From: Plazaster borealis | Taxonomy: Eukaryota; Echinodermata; Asteroidea; Forcipulatida; Labidiasteridae | Assembly: GCA_021014325.1 (NCBI GenBank) | Contig: CM037467.1 | Span: 1,488,001-1,552,000 of the forward strand | DNA: 64,000 nt | Reading direction: 5' to 3' | Translations under genes and position numbers: made by a program | Part shown: positions 57,501 through 63,618 of the stretch, piece by piece | Numbering within the stretch: the stretch's first letter is position 1 | How the letters are laid out: every line of letters starts with the position of its first letter | Notes under the pieces: generated by a model | Database searches by the model: none | What the model saw: the letters and a program-made list of their open reading frames with translations, nothing else | What the model was told of the DNA's origin: nothing

Positions 57501-60500
57501 AGCTGGTGTATCGGGCCGATACGCTTGATTTGCGTGCCGATACGCGCAAATTTCGGCCGGTACGCAAACAAAATAAAATAAAAATCAATCTAGCGCATGT
57601 GTGGTCGTCTGCGAGGTCTATTCCCAGCTATGCCTCCCTCCAGAATGATCTTTGGGGTATCTGAAGTTTGGCGTCCTTTTGAGGTGCCTAAAGTAGGATA
57701 ACCTCTTTGTTTCGATGATCTGAACAATGTCTAGCTTGATGCCAGCTCTTGTCTTTATGGTCGCATTTCTTATCCTCCTCTCTCGTCTGGAGACCCAAAG
57801 TAAAATATGTATGTGAACAAATTTAAATGTGGAGGAGCTGGTTGAACTCACTGTCAAACACCTGTGTTGTTATTTGTTTTTTAGGTGTGGATTTGCCTGT
57901 CCGATTGGCGGGAGGGGCAAGTGCGTCTGAGGGTAGAGTTGAGGTACAGCACAATGGGTTATGGGGCACAATCTCTGACGCCGACTGGACAACGGAGGAC
58001 GCTACAGTGGTGTGTAAACAACTTGGCTTCACAGGAGTAGCAAGCACGACTCCCAGCTTCACACCAAGTTCCGGCGATGTCTTTATGTCTGAGGTAATCC
58101 TTGGAAGGGGAATTTTTTTAAAATTTTTATTTTTAATTTTATTTTATTTAATGAGATATCACCTAACATCACAAGGTTCGGGCTACACTGCATTCCGTAT
58201 TCCATTACTCTCACTCAACGTAACTCACCGTAGCGCCCCTCATCTGGTTGAGGCAGGTGGGCGGCTTAAAGGGCTGGTGAGCCTAATTGGCTCTTTGTTA
58301 GCCCCTTCGTAATCGTCATACAGTCACTTAAAGGCACTGAACATGTTTCGTAATTGACAAATACCAGTGTTCTCACTTGGTGTATCCCAACATATGCATA
58401 AAATAACAAGCCTGTGAAAATTTGGGCTCAATTGGTCATCGAAGTTGCAGGAAAATGATGAAAGAAAAAACACCCTTGTTGTACAAATTTGTGTGCTTTC
58501 AGATAGGAATAAAAACTTCTTGAAAGAAGTTATTATTTTATGTGAGATATTACCTCTTTTTCAAAAACTACGTTACTTCAGAGGGAGTCGTTTCTCACAA
58601 TGTTTTATACTATCAACAGCTCTCCGTTGCTCGGTACCAAGTCAGTTTTTATGTTAATATATATTTTGAGTAATTACCAAACGTGTACAGTGCCTTTAAA
58701 GGGTGTGTACAACATTGGTAAGAATGAAAATATAAATGCTCACAGATTTGCACATAACTTACATGGTATAAAGATGGTCATGCTAGAAAACTTCCCTTGA
58801 AATAGTTTTGCTTGAAATGCCATAGTTTTTACGAAATGAGTAAAATAATAGTATTTATCCTGCAGGATAAATTCCGATGTTTGAAAAAAAGTTAAAACAC
58901 ATAAGGGGGTTTTTCACTGTTTTCTCATGACTCCGAAGACCGATTTAGCTTAAACTTTCACAGGTTTGTTATTTCATGTATATGTTGGGTCACATCAAGT
59001 TTGGATACAGGTCTTTGGCAATTACCAATGTTGTACACACCCTTTAAACATAGAGACTGTTTTGGGCCTGTACTACGTGGGCTGGGAGGGCGTTCCTTAG
59101 GTGATGGTTCTATATGTACAAAAGTTCTTTCTGATATTGAGATTGCAGTTTTTCTTCCTGATTAGGAAAACTGTTTTCTCTAAAACTGTTTTTTCTCTCT
59201 CCTTTTTTTCCCAAAGGTGAAGTGCACTGGACATGAAGTGTTCCTTGTGGACTGTTATTATCTTGTCGTCAGTGCATCAGCGGGTGACCACAGCCTGGAT
59301 GTGGGTGTTTCTTGCACAGGTGAGTTCAGAGCCTCGTTCTCAATGTAAACACACAAGGAAAAAGATGAAGTAAAGATATAATCGTCGGCTCAGGACTATA
59401 AGGTCTTTCGTGCAATATGTATGGATTTCATCAAATTGCTTTTGTACATTTTGGAGCTCCTGGTTAATGGGGTTTTATTGATCAAGAGTGGTCTTCGAGG
59501 TATTTGTCTTTCAAAAAGAAAAAATCTTTAAAAAAAATTAAAATCAAATTATTGATTTTGATTTGTTTTTAAAAAAATGTATATGCATTTTTCATTTAAT
59601 GACCTTTTGATTATTATGGATGTGAAATTGGAGTTAATGACCTTATAGCACTGAGCCGATTATTATACAGACATGATATTTGGCCCTGGGGGGAAAAAAC
59701 AGGACATTTTTATTGAGTACAAAGACTGACCTACGTGTTCAGGCTTTTCAGGTTATTTAACAACTCTTTCTTACTTGACTTTCTACTGAACTGCTTCTGT
59801 TACACTAGTCTTGGTTCCAAGATGGTCCAGTTGTGTAATAATAATAATAAATATCGAAGTCTTATATAGCGCACGTATCTACCAAACAAGGTACTCAAGG
59901 CGCTTAGTATATACTTTTTAAACAGAAAGATGGGTTATTGAAGTTATGAATTATGAGACCCAATTATGTAGCACCTTATAATGTTTTTACAAGGTGCTTC
60001 AGCAGCCACAACCAGGAACACGATAAGTGCACTGGGTTCTTCATTACACAATACACGGGACCAACGGCTTTACGTCCCATCCGAAGGACGAAGCAATGGT
60101 TAAGTGTCTTGCTTAAGGACACAAGTGTCACGGCTGGGGATTCGAACCCACACTCTGCTGATCAGAAACACCAGAGTTTGAATTCGGTGCTCTTAACCGC
60201 TCGGCCACGACACTTCCACGACACTTTCACTTCGTGTAGTCACGAAAACCTAATCGCTATCTAAACCGCTATCACCCACGAACCAATCGTCACTCGCCAC
60301 TAGAGGGCGCTATCATTCATGTAACTGCTATCACACCACGAACCAACCTCATCCCCATGGTTTACGTTATTTCCAACCATGGGGACGAGGTTGACCACGA
60401 ACCGCTGCTCAACAGCTAGTCTTGAAGTCAAGACGGTAATTGTTAAGTGCGGTGCAGTTACAGCGCGGTGTAGCTACGGGGGCGGTACACTCATCCTCGA

Positions 60501-63500
60501 TCCCAGTATGTGTGCCACGCGCTACCTACGACTGTTGCATGTGTATAATCGCACTGTGACTGTTGCATGAACGGCAGACAAATAGGCAGCGCCTAACGAC
60601 TTGTCATCAAGTCTACTCAACAGCTCCTGTGATAGCGGTTTGTGGTGTGATAGTGATTACATAAATGATAGTGCCCTCTAGTGACGATTGGTTCGTGGGT
60701 GATAGCGGTTTAGATAGCGATTAGGTTTTCGTGACTACACAACTGGAGCGTCTTGGAACCAAGACTACTGTTACACTTGTTTACCTGTCTATGTGTGTTG
60801 TGTTGTCATTTTAGTCTTTGAGAAAGACTCTGTTAGGGTTGAAACGTCAGGCCGTTGACTTGCGTGTCTTGGCTGAGCGGTCAAGCACACTGGACTTGAG
60901 CTCAGATGTTTCTGATCAGTAGAGTGTGGATTTGAGTCTCATTGGTGGCTCTTGATAATGATAGCATTATAATCTCATACTTGATTTGAAATATATATAT
61001 TTTTTTTTCTTCTAATTGTAACAGCGTCAAGGAAGAAGAGACAAGCAGAAAATGCCGCAACCGGTAAGAAAAGTTAAAGGGTCTGTTTTCGTTTGGTAAT
61101 GACTCTGAAAATTAATGGCAATAAAAACTTACTTGGTAAGAAGTACAGCAGCTTCTGATAGTATAAAGCATTTTAAGAAACATTTTACTTTAAAGTAATG
61201 TGGTTATGGAAAAAGATAGAAAACGGATTTGAACAAGCCACCTCTGTGAGGAAATTGAAAATTTCTATTGGAACATTTCAAGGGGCAACAGAGGCAATGA
61301 CCATGGGGCAACGGAGGTAATTGCCTCCGCTGCCTCTGTGAAGTATCAGGCTTGATTTGGTTATCTTGATGGCTTTTTTTCTTCAGAAAATGGATTCTTG
61401 TGTCAAAGCGGAGAGCGTGTTCCTTACTGGCAAACCTGCAATAATTACCCGGACTGTAAGGATGGTAGTGATGAGTACTATGGGCTGCTGTGTGAGGACA
61501 GCAAAGTCAGTAAGTCCAAAAGCATTAATCCAAAAGGATTTGAGGGGATAGGGCATTAATCCAAAAGGATTTGAGGGGATAGATCATTAATCCAAAAGGA
61601 TTTGAGGGGATAGGGCATTAATCCAAAAGGATTTGAGGGGATAGGTCATGAATCTAAAAGGATTTGGGGGAATATGGCATTAATCCAAAAGGATTTGAGG
61701 GCATAGGGAATACATTCATGCAAGGCTGCCTCTCATTTATGGAATATTTTTCCTCAGGGCTTTAGCCGATCCCCTTGAGCCCTCACCATGAGCCCTAACC
61801 TTGAGCCCTCACCATGAGCCCTCACCTTGAGCTCTCACCCTGAGCTCTCACCCTGAGCTCTCACCCTGAGCCCTCACATTGAGCCCTCACCATGAGCCCT
61901 CACCTTGAGCTCTCACCCTGAGCTCTCACCCTGAGCCCTCACATTGAGCCCTCACCATGACCCCTCACCTTGAGCTCTCACCCTGAGCTCTCACCCTGAG
62001 CCCTCACATTGAGCCCTCACCCAATTGAGCCCTCACCTTGAGCTCTCACCTTGAGCCCTCACATTGAGCCCTCACATTGAGCCCTCACATTGAGCCCTCG
62101 CCTTGAGCCCTCACCTTGAGCCCTCACCTTGAGCCCTCACCTTCAGCTCTCACCTTGAGCCCTCAGCTTGAGCCCTCACCATGAGCCCTCACCTTGAGCT
62201 CTCACCTTGAGCCCTCACATTGAGCCCTCACCTTGAGCCCTCACCATGAGCCCTCACCTTGAGCCCTCACCTTGAGCCCTCACCTTCAGCTCTCACCTTG
62301 AGCCCTCACCTTGAGCCCTCACCTTGAGCCCTCACCTTGAGCTCTCACCTTGAGCCCTCACCTTGAGCCCTCACCTTGAGCCCTCACCTTGAGCTCTCAC
62401 CATGAGCCCTCACCTTGAGCCCTCACCTTCAGCTCTCACCTTGAGCCATCACCTTGAGCCCTCACCTTGAGCCCTCACCATGAGCCCTCACCTTAAGCTC
62501 TCACCTTGAGCCCTCACCATGAGCCCTCACCTTGAGCCCTCACCATGAGTCCTCACCTTGAGCTCTCACCTTCAGCCCTCACTTTCAGCCCTCACCTTGA
62601 ACCCTCACTTCTAGCAACTCATAGGGCTAAGCAATTGGTGACTTTTTTAAAATAATGAATTAAAAAAAAAGAACACAAAGATATAATTATGTTTAAAGAA
62701 GTTGACTAAGTATTGCTTGGTTTGATCAGAGTGTATAACTACAATGAAAGCTTGTCGAAATTCTACAGTCTGCATACTCCCTTGTCAAGAATGTGATGGT
62801 TTTATAGACTGCCCTGGAGCAACGGATGAAGTATTCTGTAACAACCCTGATGGTTAGTGCAAAATGAGGCTTTATTTTCTTTCATGTTCAGTGACATACC
62901 TACTTGATATGTTTTTTTGCTGATAGACCCATTGCACAACGCGCAGCGTACTCACATGCACCTACACGCGCCAATCCTGTCCACCATTTTGGGAGTCAAT
63001 TTTGGGAGTCAAAATGTGCACAAAGGAAATGGTAGCATTGTTCGGAGGTGCGTTCCACTTGTGCAAAGTGTCTATAGTGTTGACTTACTTTATTGTATAT
63101 TGGCTTACTTTTTACTTACTTTTTTCTTCTGATTTCTTCTGATTTCTAGTGAAGAGCCTTGAGGCCCCTTGCATAAGGCGCTGAGGCCATATTCGAGTAG
63201 AGTTGTGCATTGCTTCTTTCCTATGCCACTTTTTGTTTTAACTCGCGCTTCCAGGTTTTTTTTGCCTCCCGGGAAAATCAAACACTTTGCTCTTTGATCA
63301 TAGGCCTATATGGTTCAATAGTGGCTGGCTGCCAAAGGCGCCCTCGCATGCTTGCGCCTCAAACGCGTTGTAGCTGGGTTCTTCTCAATTCAGCGTCTCA
63401 GCTGTCAATAGTGGTAGTTTCGGCTTGCTCAGTTTGATAAAGCTATAATTTGCCAAGATATGTTTTGTTTGTGTTCCTATGTGCAGAGACATGCCCTGAC

Positions 63501-63618
63501 GGCTATGAGAAGTGTGACAGCGGTAAATGCTACAAGTTTGAGAAGGGCTGTGACACCATTGTGGATTGTGGGTGCAACGTTGGGGATGATGAGATAGGTT
63601 GTTTCAATTCGGTTACTG
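39134..63618 (+). CDS. Mosaic DEG/ENaC-type channel with LDLa, kringle, SRCR and furin-site exons (3' end beyond window)
   Basis: Nineteen coding exons join without a stop to 917 codons: 39134-39245, 41823-41940, 42997-43354, 44245-44386, 45388-45507, 46081-46206, 47829-47936, 50631-50777, 51613-51744, 53035-53169, 54337-54441, 56136-56273, 56803-57084, 57885-58093, 59217-59319, 61025-61063, 61387-61509, 62730-62852 and 63487-63618. The product has a cytosolic tail of about 163 residues with the gating His-Gly at 149-150 ([10 protein letters not shown]), a membrane span at about 164-187, and FPAVTLCN at 207-214. Then come LDLa 1-6 (about 245-499), two Cys-containing segments (500-580), a kringle (about 584-674), SRCR (about 678-778), RKKR (781-784) and LDLa 7-9 (794-917). 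The family forms trimeric sodium channels. Whether the palm remainder and second membrane span follow is unknown. The alternative is a single-pass receptor built on half a channel. Confidence 0.85.
39529..39625 (+). repeat. (AAC)n microsatellite with AGC run
   Basis: Nearly pure CAA/AAC repeats to about 39577, then AGCAGC and CAA runs. Frames over it encode only Asn/Ser or, on the other strand, Leu runs and are not genes. Lies in intron 1 of the mosaic gene. Confidence 0.9.
39729..40438. mobile_element. 710-bp PIF/Harbinger-like element with TTA duplication
   Basis: The inverted ends GGCCTGCGCTAAACGTCGCA and TGCGACGTTTAGCGCAGGCC agree over more than 30 bp, allowing for few changes. TTA flanks at 39726-39728 and 40439-40441. 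An internal hairpin at about 39845-39881 (GTGTAGCACGGCAA) is perfect. The TWA duplication and GGCC start suit PIF/Harbinger. Confidence 0.83.
41168..41312 (+). repeat. 17-18-bp short tandem array
   Basis: About eight imperfect units of CCGTCGAGTTGTCTGAA between 41168 and 41312, just before a family C element in intron 1 of the mosaic gene. Confidence 0.8.
41321..41649. mobile_element. TTAA MITE family C, left end lost (copy C4)
   Basis: Contains GGAGCGGTTATGTCCATGCA and CTTCTCACCAGGTAAG. The right end CCTGTACGATGCCTTCAA is still recognisable. It ends about 170 bp before exon 2. Confidence 0.7.
41823..41940 (+). CDS. Mosaic channel exon 2: cytosolic segment
   Basis: Acceptor TATTAAACAG, donor GACAG|GTACAA. 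It encodes a Ser/Arg-rich stretch ([33 protein letters not shown]) and ends in phase 2. It has no domain of its own, but the frame joins NRPYDRYELWD into exon 3. Confidence 0.8.
41996..42110. repeat. hAT-like end fragment (CAGGGCTTGAATTTT)
   Basis: CAGGGCTTGAATTTTGGCGG and ATCCACAAGACCGCAGGGC match, inverted, the right end of the element at 22917-23652. A related fragment is at 50824-50935. Confidence 0.55.
42640..42960. repeat. Hairpin-bearing element, partly repeated at 63890-64000
   Basis: AACATCAAAATCACACAAACCC-type arms flank a GTTTTGTAGTGATAAAAC loop at 42725-42800. The right arm and outer sequence reappear, inverted, at the very end of the window. Confidence 0.65.
42997..43354 (+). 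CDS. Mosaic channel exon 3: His-Gly gate motif and first membrane span
   Basis: It carries [13 protein letters not shown] (His-Gly codons 43211-43216), the N-terminal gating motif of DEG/ENaC channels, then the hydrophobic [20 protein letters not shown] span and YPVSVE. The Pro/Tyr-rich segment before the gate ([14 protein letters not shown]) could bind WW-domain ligases, as in ENaC, but no perfect PPxY was seen. Donor GAG|GTGAGT, phase 0. Confidence 0.93.
43500..43870. repeat. Dispersed repeat, inverse of 34226-34575
   Basis: CATGTGATGTCACAGGTCAC, GGCTTGGTGGCTCTTTTG and CATTTTGTGTCATAATTTCC are reverse complements of the 34.2-kb copy. In intron 3 of the mosaic gene. Confidence 0.7.
44245..44386 (+). 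CDS. Mosaic channel exon 4: first palm strand
   Basis: [20 protein letters not shown], then [20 protein letters not shown] is the hallmark strand just after the first membrane span in ASIC/ENaC proteins. The exon ends phase 1 at YYG, the point where canonical channels would go on into the finger region. Confidence 0.92.
44415..45000 (+). repeat. GAGTCTT/GAGTCATGAGT irregular minisatellite
   Basis: Irregular repeats of TTGAGTCTTGAGTCATGAG with TTTCTTGAGT spacers fill nearly 600 bp in intron 4 just after the exon 4 donor. Frames on the minus strand (for example 44702-45019) are repeat artefacts. Confidence 0.88.
45125..45290 (+). repeat. Penelope-like motif followed by a family T3 tRNA-like fragment
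   Basis: AAAGATTCTGTTAGGGTCGA and the AACATGAGGCC end resemble the motif at 60820. GGGCTAGACAGCTCAGTTTG at 45252 is the A-box region of the T3 tRNA-like family. Confidence 0.45.
45388..45507 (+). CDS. Mosaic channel exon 5: LDLa module 1
   Basis: One exon, one module, phase 1-1. Six cysteines, with [18 protein letters not shown] holding the acidic calcium-site pattern. It is the first inserted module after the palm strand. Confidence 0.9.
45549..45842 (+). repeat. tRNA-derived SINE, family T1
   Basis: Head with GTCGTGGCTGAGCAAATAAG and a short duplication (GGACTCACCGGACTGAAG) inside the D-arm region. Body to CATGCAAGAGGGTGCTATA; a family C fragment (45838-45962) follows. Confidence 0.75.
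46081..46206 (+). CDS. Mosaic channel exon 6: LDLa module 2
   Basis: Six cysteines, ending [18 protein letters not shown]. Phase 1-1, acceptor CTTGAAACAG. Confidence 0.9.
46267..46616. mobile_element. PIF-like element related to 18014-18539
   Basis: GGCAAAAAAAAAACATGTTT plus AGCGTCC at the left and the GGATGATAAACATAA..TTTTGCC end at the right are imperfect inverted repeats. The shared AAGATGG interior links it to the 18-kb copy. Confidence 0.6.
46690..47067. mobile_element. TTAA MITE family B, diverged (copy B7)
   Basis: GTCAAAGACCAGTATCCTCA to TATTCTCCCTTTAA. It belongs with B6 as a subfamily that has a TGCCTGAAGCCTTTCTCAG hairpin variant. Confidence 0.68.
47252..47592. mobile_element. 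TTAA MITE family D (copy D2)
   Basis: TTAAAGGCCTTGTACAC to GTGTACAATACCTTTAA. Opposite orientation to D1. About 240 bp before LDLa exon 7. Confidence 0.77.
47829..47936 (+). CDS. Mosaic channel exon 7: LDLa module 3
   Basis: The most canonical module: [19 protein letters not shown] followed by [13 protein letters not shown]. Phase 1-1. Confidence 0.92.
47958..48355. mobile_element. TTAA MITE family C (copy C6)
   Basis: TTAAAGGGGATTATATACG to GTATACAGACCCTTTAA. It begins 21 bp after the exon 7 end and shares its final TTAA with the next element. Confidence 0.78.
48352..48726. mobile_element. TTAA MITE family B (copy B8), sharing a TTAA with C6
   Basis: TTAAAGGTACTGAACACG to GTGTACGATACCTTTAA. 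The TTAA at 48352-48355 belongs to both neighbours. Confidence 0.78.
48731..49075 (+). repeat. tRNA-derived SINE, family T1
   Basis: Head GTGTCGTGGACGAGCAGCTA, a B box that has drifted (TGTTTGACTCCC), and the GCAAGCACCCTTGTTTACAGG body shared with 12780-13105. Confidence 0.75.
49308..49445. repeat. Penelope-like tail with hammerhead-like fold
   Basis: On the minus strand: CTGAAGAC, a GATCAG/CTGATC stem with loop AGCATA, then GAAACGTCGAG. The first segment (GGTTTGCGGTAACACCATG) matches 880-1035 and 52735-52850. Confidence 0.55.
50236..50580 (+). repeat. tRNA-derived SINE, family T1 (variant with CGGCAGCTCGGGG)
   Basis: Head GTGTCATGTGGCCGAGTGGTT and B box GGTTCGAATCCC. Body with GAGCGCCACGGCAGCTCGGG to the GCGCTATATAAGAACTAG tail and ATT repeats. 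Ends about 50 bp upstream of exon 8. Confidence 0.8.
50631..50777 (+). CDS. Mosaic channel exon 8: LDLa module 4 with Thr/Pro linker
   Basis: [19 protein letters not shown], then [18 protein letters not shown]. The acidic site has a two-residue insertion before the last Cys, and a short TPTPS linker follows. Confidence 0.9.
51022..51415 (+). repeat. tRNA-derived SINE, family T1, full length
   Basis: GTGGCCGAGCGGATAAGAAC head, GTTCGAGTCCC B box, full body to GCGCTATAAGAGCCCAG and an ATT tail. It is the best reference for the long body form. Confidence 0.82.
51613..51744 (+). CDS. Mosaic channel exon 9: LDLa module 5
   Basis: [19 protein letters not shown], then [20 protein letters not shown]. 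Phase 1-1. Confidence 0.91.
51781..52072. mobile_element. TTAA MITE family B, right end truncated (copy B9)
   Basis: Starts TTAAAGACACTGGACA. It stops at CACAATGTTT, where other copies continue for about 80 bp. Confidence 0.65.
52286..52673. mobile_element. TTAA MITE family C (copy C7)
   Basis: Begins TTAAGGGATTGTATACG, ends ATACAGATCCTTTAA. The central GTTACTGTCTGTAACG hairpin is present. Confidence 0.75.
53035..53169 (+). CDS. Mosaic channel exon 10: LDLa module 6
   Basis: [20 protein letters not shown], then [17 protein letters not shown]. The usual SDE is RDDE here but still acidic. Phase 1-1. Confidence 0.9.
53385..53950 (-). repeat. Two tRNA-derived SINE copies, family T3, minus
   Basis: In complement, GGGCTAGATAGCTCAGTTGG begins each copy (heads near 53520 and 53945). 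Bodies share GTTTTCCTTGTGGTTTATTA-type tails. Fragments recur at 54140-54240 and 56335-56440. Confidence 0.65.
54337..54441 (+). CDS. Mosaic channel exon 11: unassigned Cys-containing segment
   Basis: About 35 residues with two cysteines (TCTLSGG.., KLVCGEKTF) and an acidic end ([10 protein letters not shown]). No known domain was recognised. It is kept because the acceptor, donor and 1-1 phase all fit. Confidence 0.7.
54645..54935. mobile_element. TTAA MITE family D (copy D3)
   Basis: TTAAAGGGTGTGTACAGC start; the right end is degraded after TTTCCAATGTTGTACA. Internal CACTGGTGATAAAATCCGAT hairpin. Confidence 0.68.
54970..55705 (+). repeat. Two tandem family T1 SINEs upstream of the acceptor array
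   Basis: Copies at about 54955-55330 and 55345-55705. Both begin ATTAATGACCAGACCAGAGTGG, which may be a target duplication or part of a shared flank. The second uses the GGAATTGCGCTATATTAGAG tail. They end about 20 bp before the 31-bp acceptor array. Confidence 0.75.
55728..56135 (+). repeat. 31-bp minisatellite made of repeated 3' splice sites
   Basis: About 14 units of GATTTTCAGAGTTTGAAAGG plus ATGACTTGCTT end exactly in the exon 12 acceptor (GTTTTTCAG at 56127-56135); the last unit continues as exon sequence. Each unit copies the polypyrimidine tract, the AG and the first exon bases. Confidence 0.9.
56136..56273 (+). CDS. Mosaic channel exon 12: Trp/Cys-rich unassigned module
   Basis: About 46 residues: [33 protein letters not shown] and NNFPEPCAG, with four cysteines. 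Perhaps a degenerate LDLa, but the acidic site is missing. Its first 20 or so bases belong to the 31-bp repeat unit. Confidence 0.8.
56803..57084 (+). CDS. Mosaic channel exon 13: kringle domain
   Basis: Six cysteines in kringle order: [55 protein letters not shown]. The YRG, CRNP and WCF motifs are intact. A short repeated [14 protein letters not shown] lies between the second and third cysteines. Kringles bind lysine-bearing ligands in plasma proteins and the ROR receptors; one inside a channel-type chain is unusual. Phase 1-1. Confidence 0.88.
57620..57800 (-). pseudogene. Non-LTR retrotransposon remnant, C-terminal end
   Basis: On the minus strand [20 protein letters not shown] and [17 protein letters not shown] match the conserved RIRNATI..LSYFGHVKRM tail of LINE reverse transcriptases. 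Only about 60 codons remain, in the intron between kringle and SRCR exons. Confidence 0.68.
57885..58093 (+). CDS. Mosaic channel exon 14: SRCR domain, first half
   Basis: [20 protein letters not shown], then [20 protein letters not shown] and QLGFTG. The usual cysteine in WGTxC is absent (WGTIS). Enters in phase 1 and ends phase 0, donor GAG|GTAATC. Confidence 0.9.
58328..58699. mobile_element. TTAA MITE family B (copy B10)
   Basis: TTAAAGGCACTGAACATG to GTGTACAGTGCCTTTAA. It shares its terminal TTAA with the following family D element. Confidence 0.78.
58696..59047. mobile_element. TTAA MITE family D (copy D4), sharing a TTAA with B10
   Basis: TTAAAGGGTGTGTACAAC to GTTGTACACACCCTTTAA, with a TATCCTGCAGGATA hairpin at 58856-58869. 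The ends are an intact inverted repeat. Within the SRCR intron. Confidence 0.78.
59217..59319 (+). CDS. Mosaic channel exon 15: SRCR domain, second half
   Basis: [25 protein letters not shown] closes the SRCR fold; the exon pair together is phase 1-1. Only four cysteines are present in the whole domain rather than six to eight. Confidence 0.9.
59806..60767. mobile_element. Mutator-like element with 9-bp duplication CTGTTACAC, SINE nested inside
   Basis: The ends TAGTCTTGGTTCCAAG and CTTGGAACCAAGACTA are inverted, and the match extends through CCAGTTGTGTA and, after the SINE, through GTCACGAAAACCTAATCGC. CTGTTACAC is repeated at 59797-59805 and 60768-60776. No coding capacity was recognised. 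Confidence 0.83.
59836..60233 (-). repeat. tRNA-derived SINE, family T1, nested in the Mutator-like element
   Basis: Nearly identical to 19005-19425, with the head near 60215 and the ATAATAATA tail at the left. GTGTA flanks both sides as a short duplication. Confidence 0.8.
60811..60975 (+). repeat. Penelope-like motif plus truncated family T1 head
   Basis: CTTTGAGAAAGACTCTGTTA, then GGGTTGAAACGTCAGGCC, precedes TTGGCTGAGCGGTCAAGC, a tRNA-like head with little body. It ends about 50 bp before the furin micro-exon. Confidence 0.5.
61025..61063 (+). CDS. Mosaic channel exon 16: 39-nt micro-exon with furin motif
   Basis: It encodes [13 protein letters not shown] between good splice sites (TTGTAACAG and CCG|GTAAGA). 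RKKR fits the furin RX(K/R)R consensus, in the extracellular part. Phase 1-1 and a multiple of three, so it can be skipped without shifting the frame. Confidence 0.8.
61076..61222. repeat. Family C MITE fragment
   Basis: TTAAAGGGTCTGTTTTCG through ACTTGGTAAGAAGTACAGCA to GGTTATGGAAAAAGATA. The remainder is missing. It starts 13 bp after the micro-exon. Confidence 0.65.
61387..61509 (+). CDS. Mosaic channel exon 17: LDLa module 7
   Basis: [20 protein letters not shown], then [16 protein letters not shown]. The first cysteine pair is shortened. Donor GTCA|GTAAGT, immediately followed by a 31-bp repeat. Confidence 0.88.
61514..61705 (+). repeat. 31-bp tandem repeat abutting the exon 17 donor
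   Basis: About six units of GCATTAATCCAAAAGGATTT plus GAGGGGATAGG, starting within 10 bp of the GT of exon 17. Confidence 0.88.
61760..62620 (+). repeat. 13-bp CACCTTGAGCCCT minisatellite
   Basis: Over 60 units of CACCTTGAGCCCT and one-base variants (CATGAG, TTCAGC, GAGCTCT) form an 860-bp C/T-rich array in the intron between LDLa exons 17 and 18. No frame across it is part of a gene. Confidence 0.92.
62730..62852 (+). CDS. Mosaic channel exon 18: LDLa module 8
   Basis: [20 protein letters not shown], then [17 protein letters not shown]. The module has an extra cysteine (LPCQEC). Phase 1-1. Confidence 0.85.
63487..63618 (+). CDS. Mosaic channel exon 19: LDLa module 9, divergent; last exon in window
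   Basis: [20 protein letters not shown], then [18 protein letters not shown]. The acidic site is altered. Donor ACTG|GTGGGT leaves phase 1, so the gene continues beyond the right edge. Confidence 0.85.

Noticed and set aside
61514..62620. CRISPR-like regular repeats
   Set aside because: The units are directly tandem with no unique spacers, in a eukaryotic intron.
45388..63618. LDLa/kringle/SRCR exons as a separate secreted or LDL-receptor-like gene
   Set aside because: No signal peptide exon or start codon was found between 44386 and 45388, and the phase joins exactly to the channel exons. It remains the main alternative to test.
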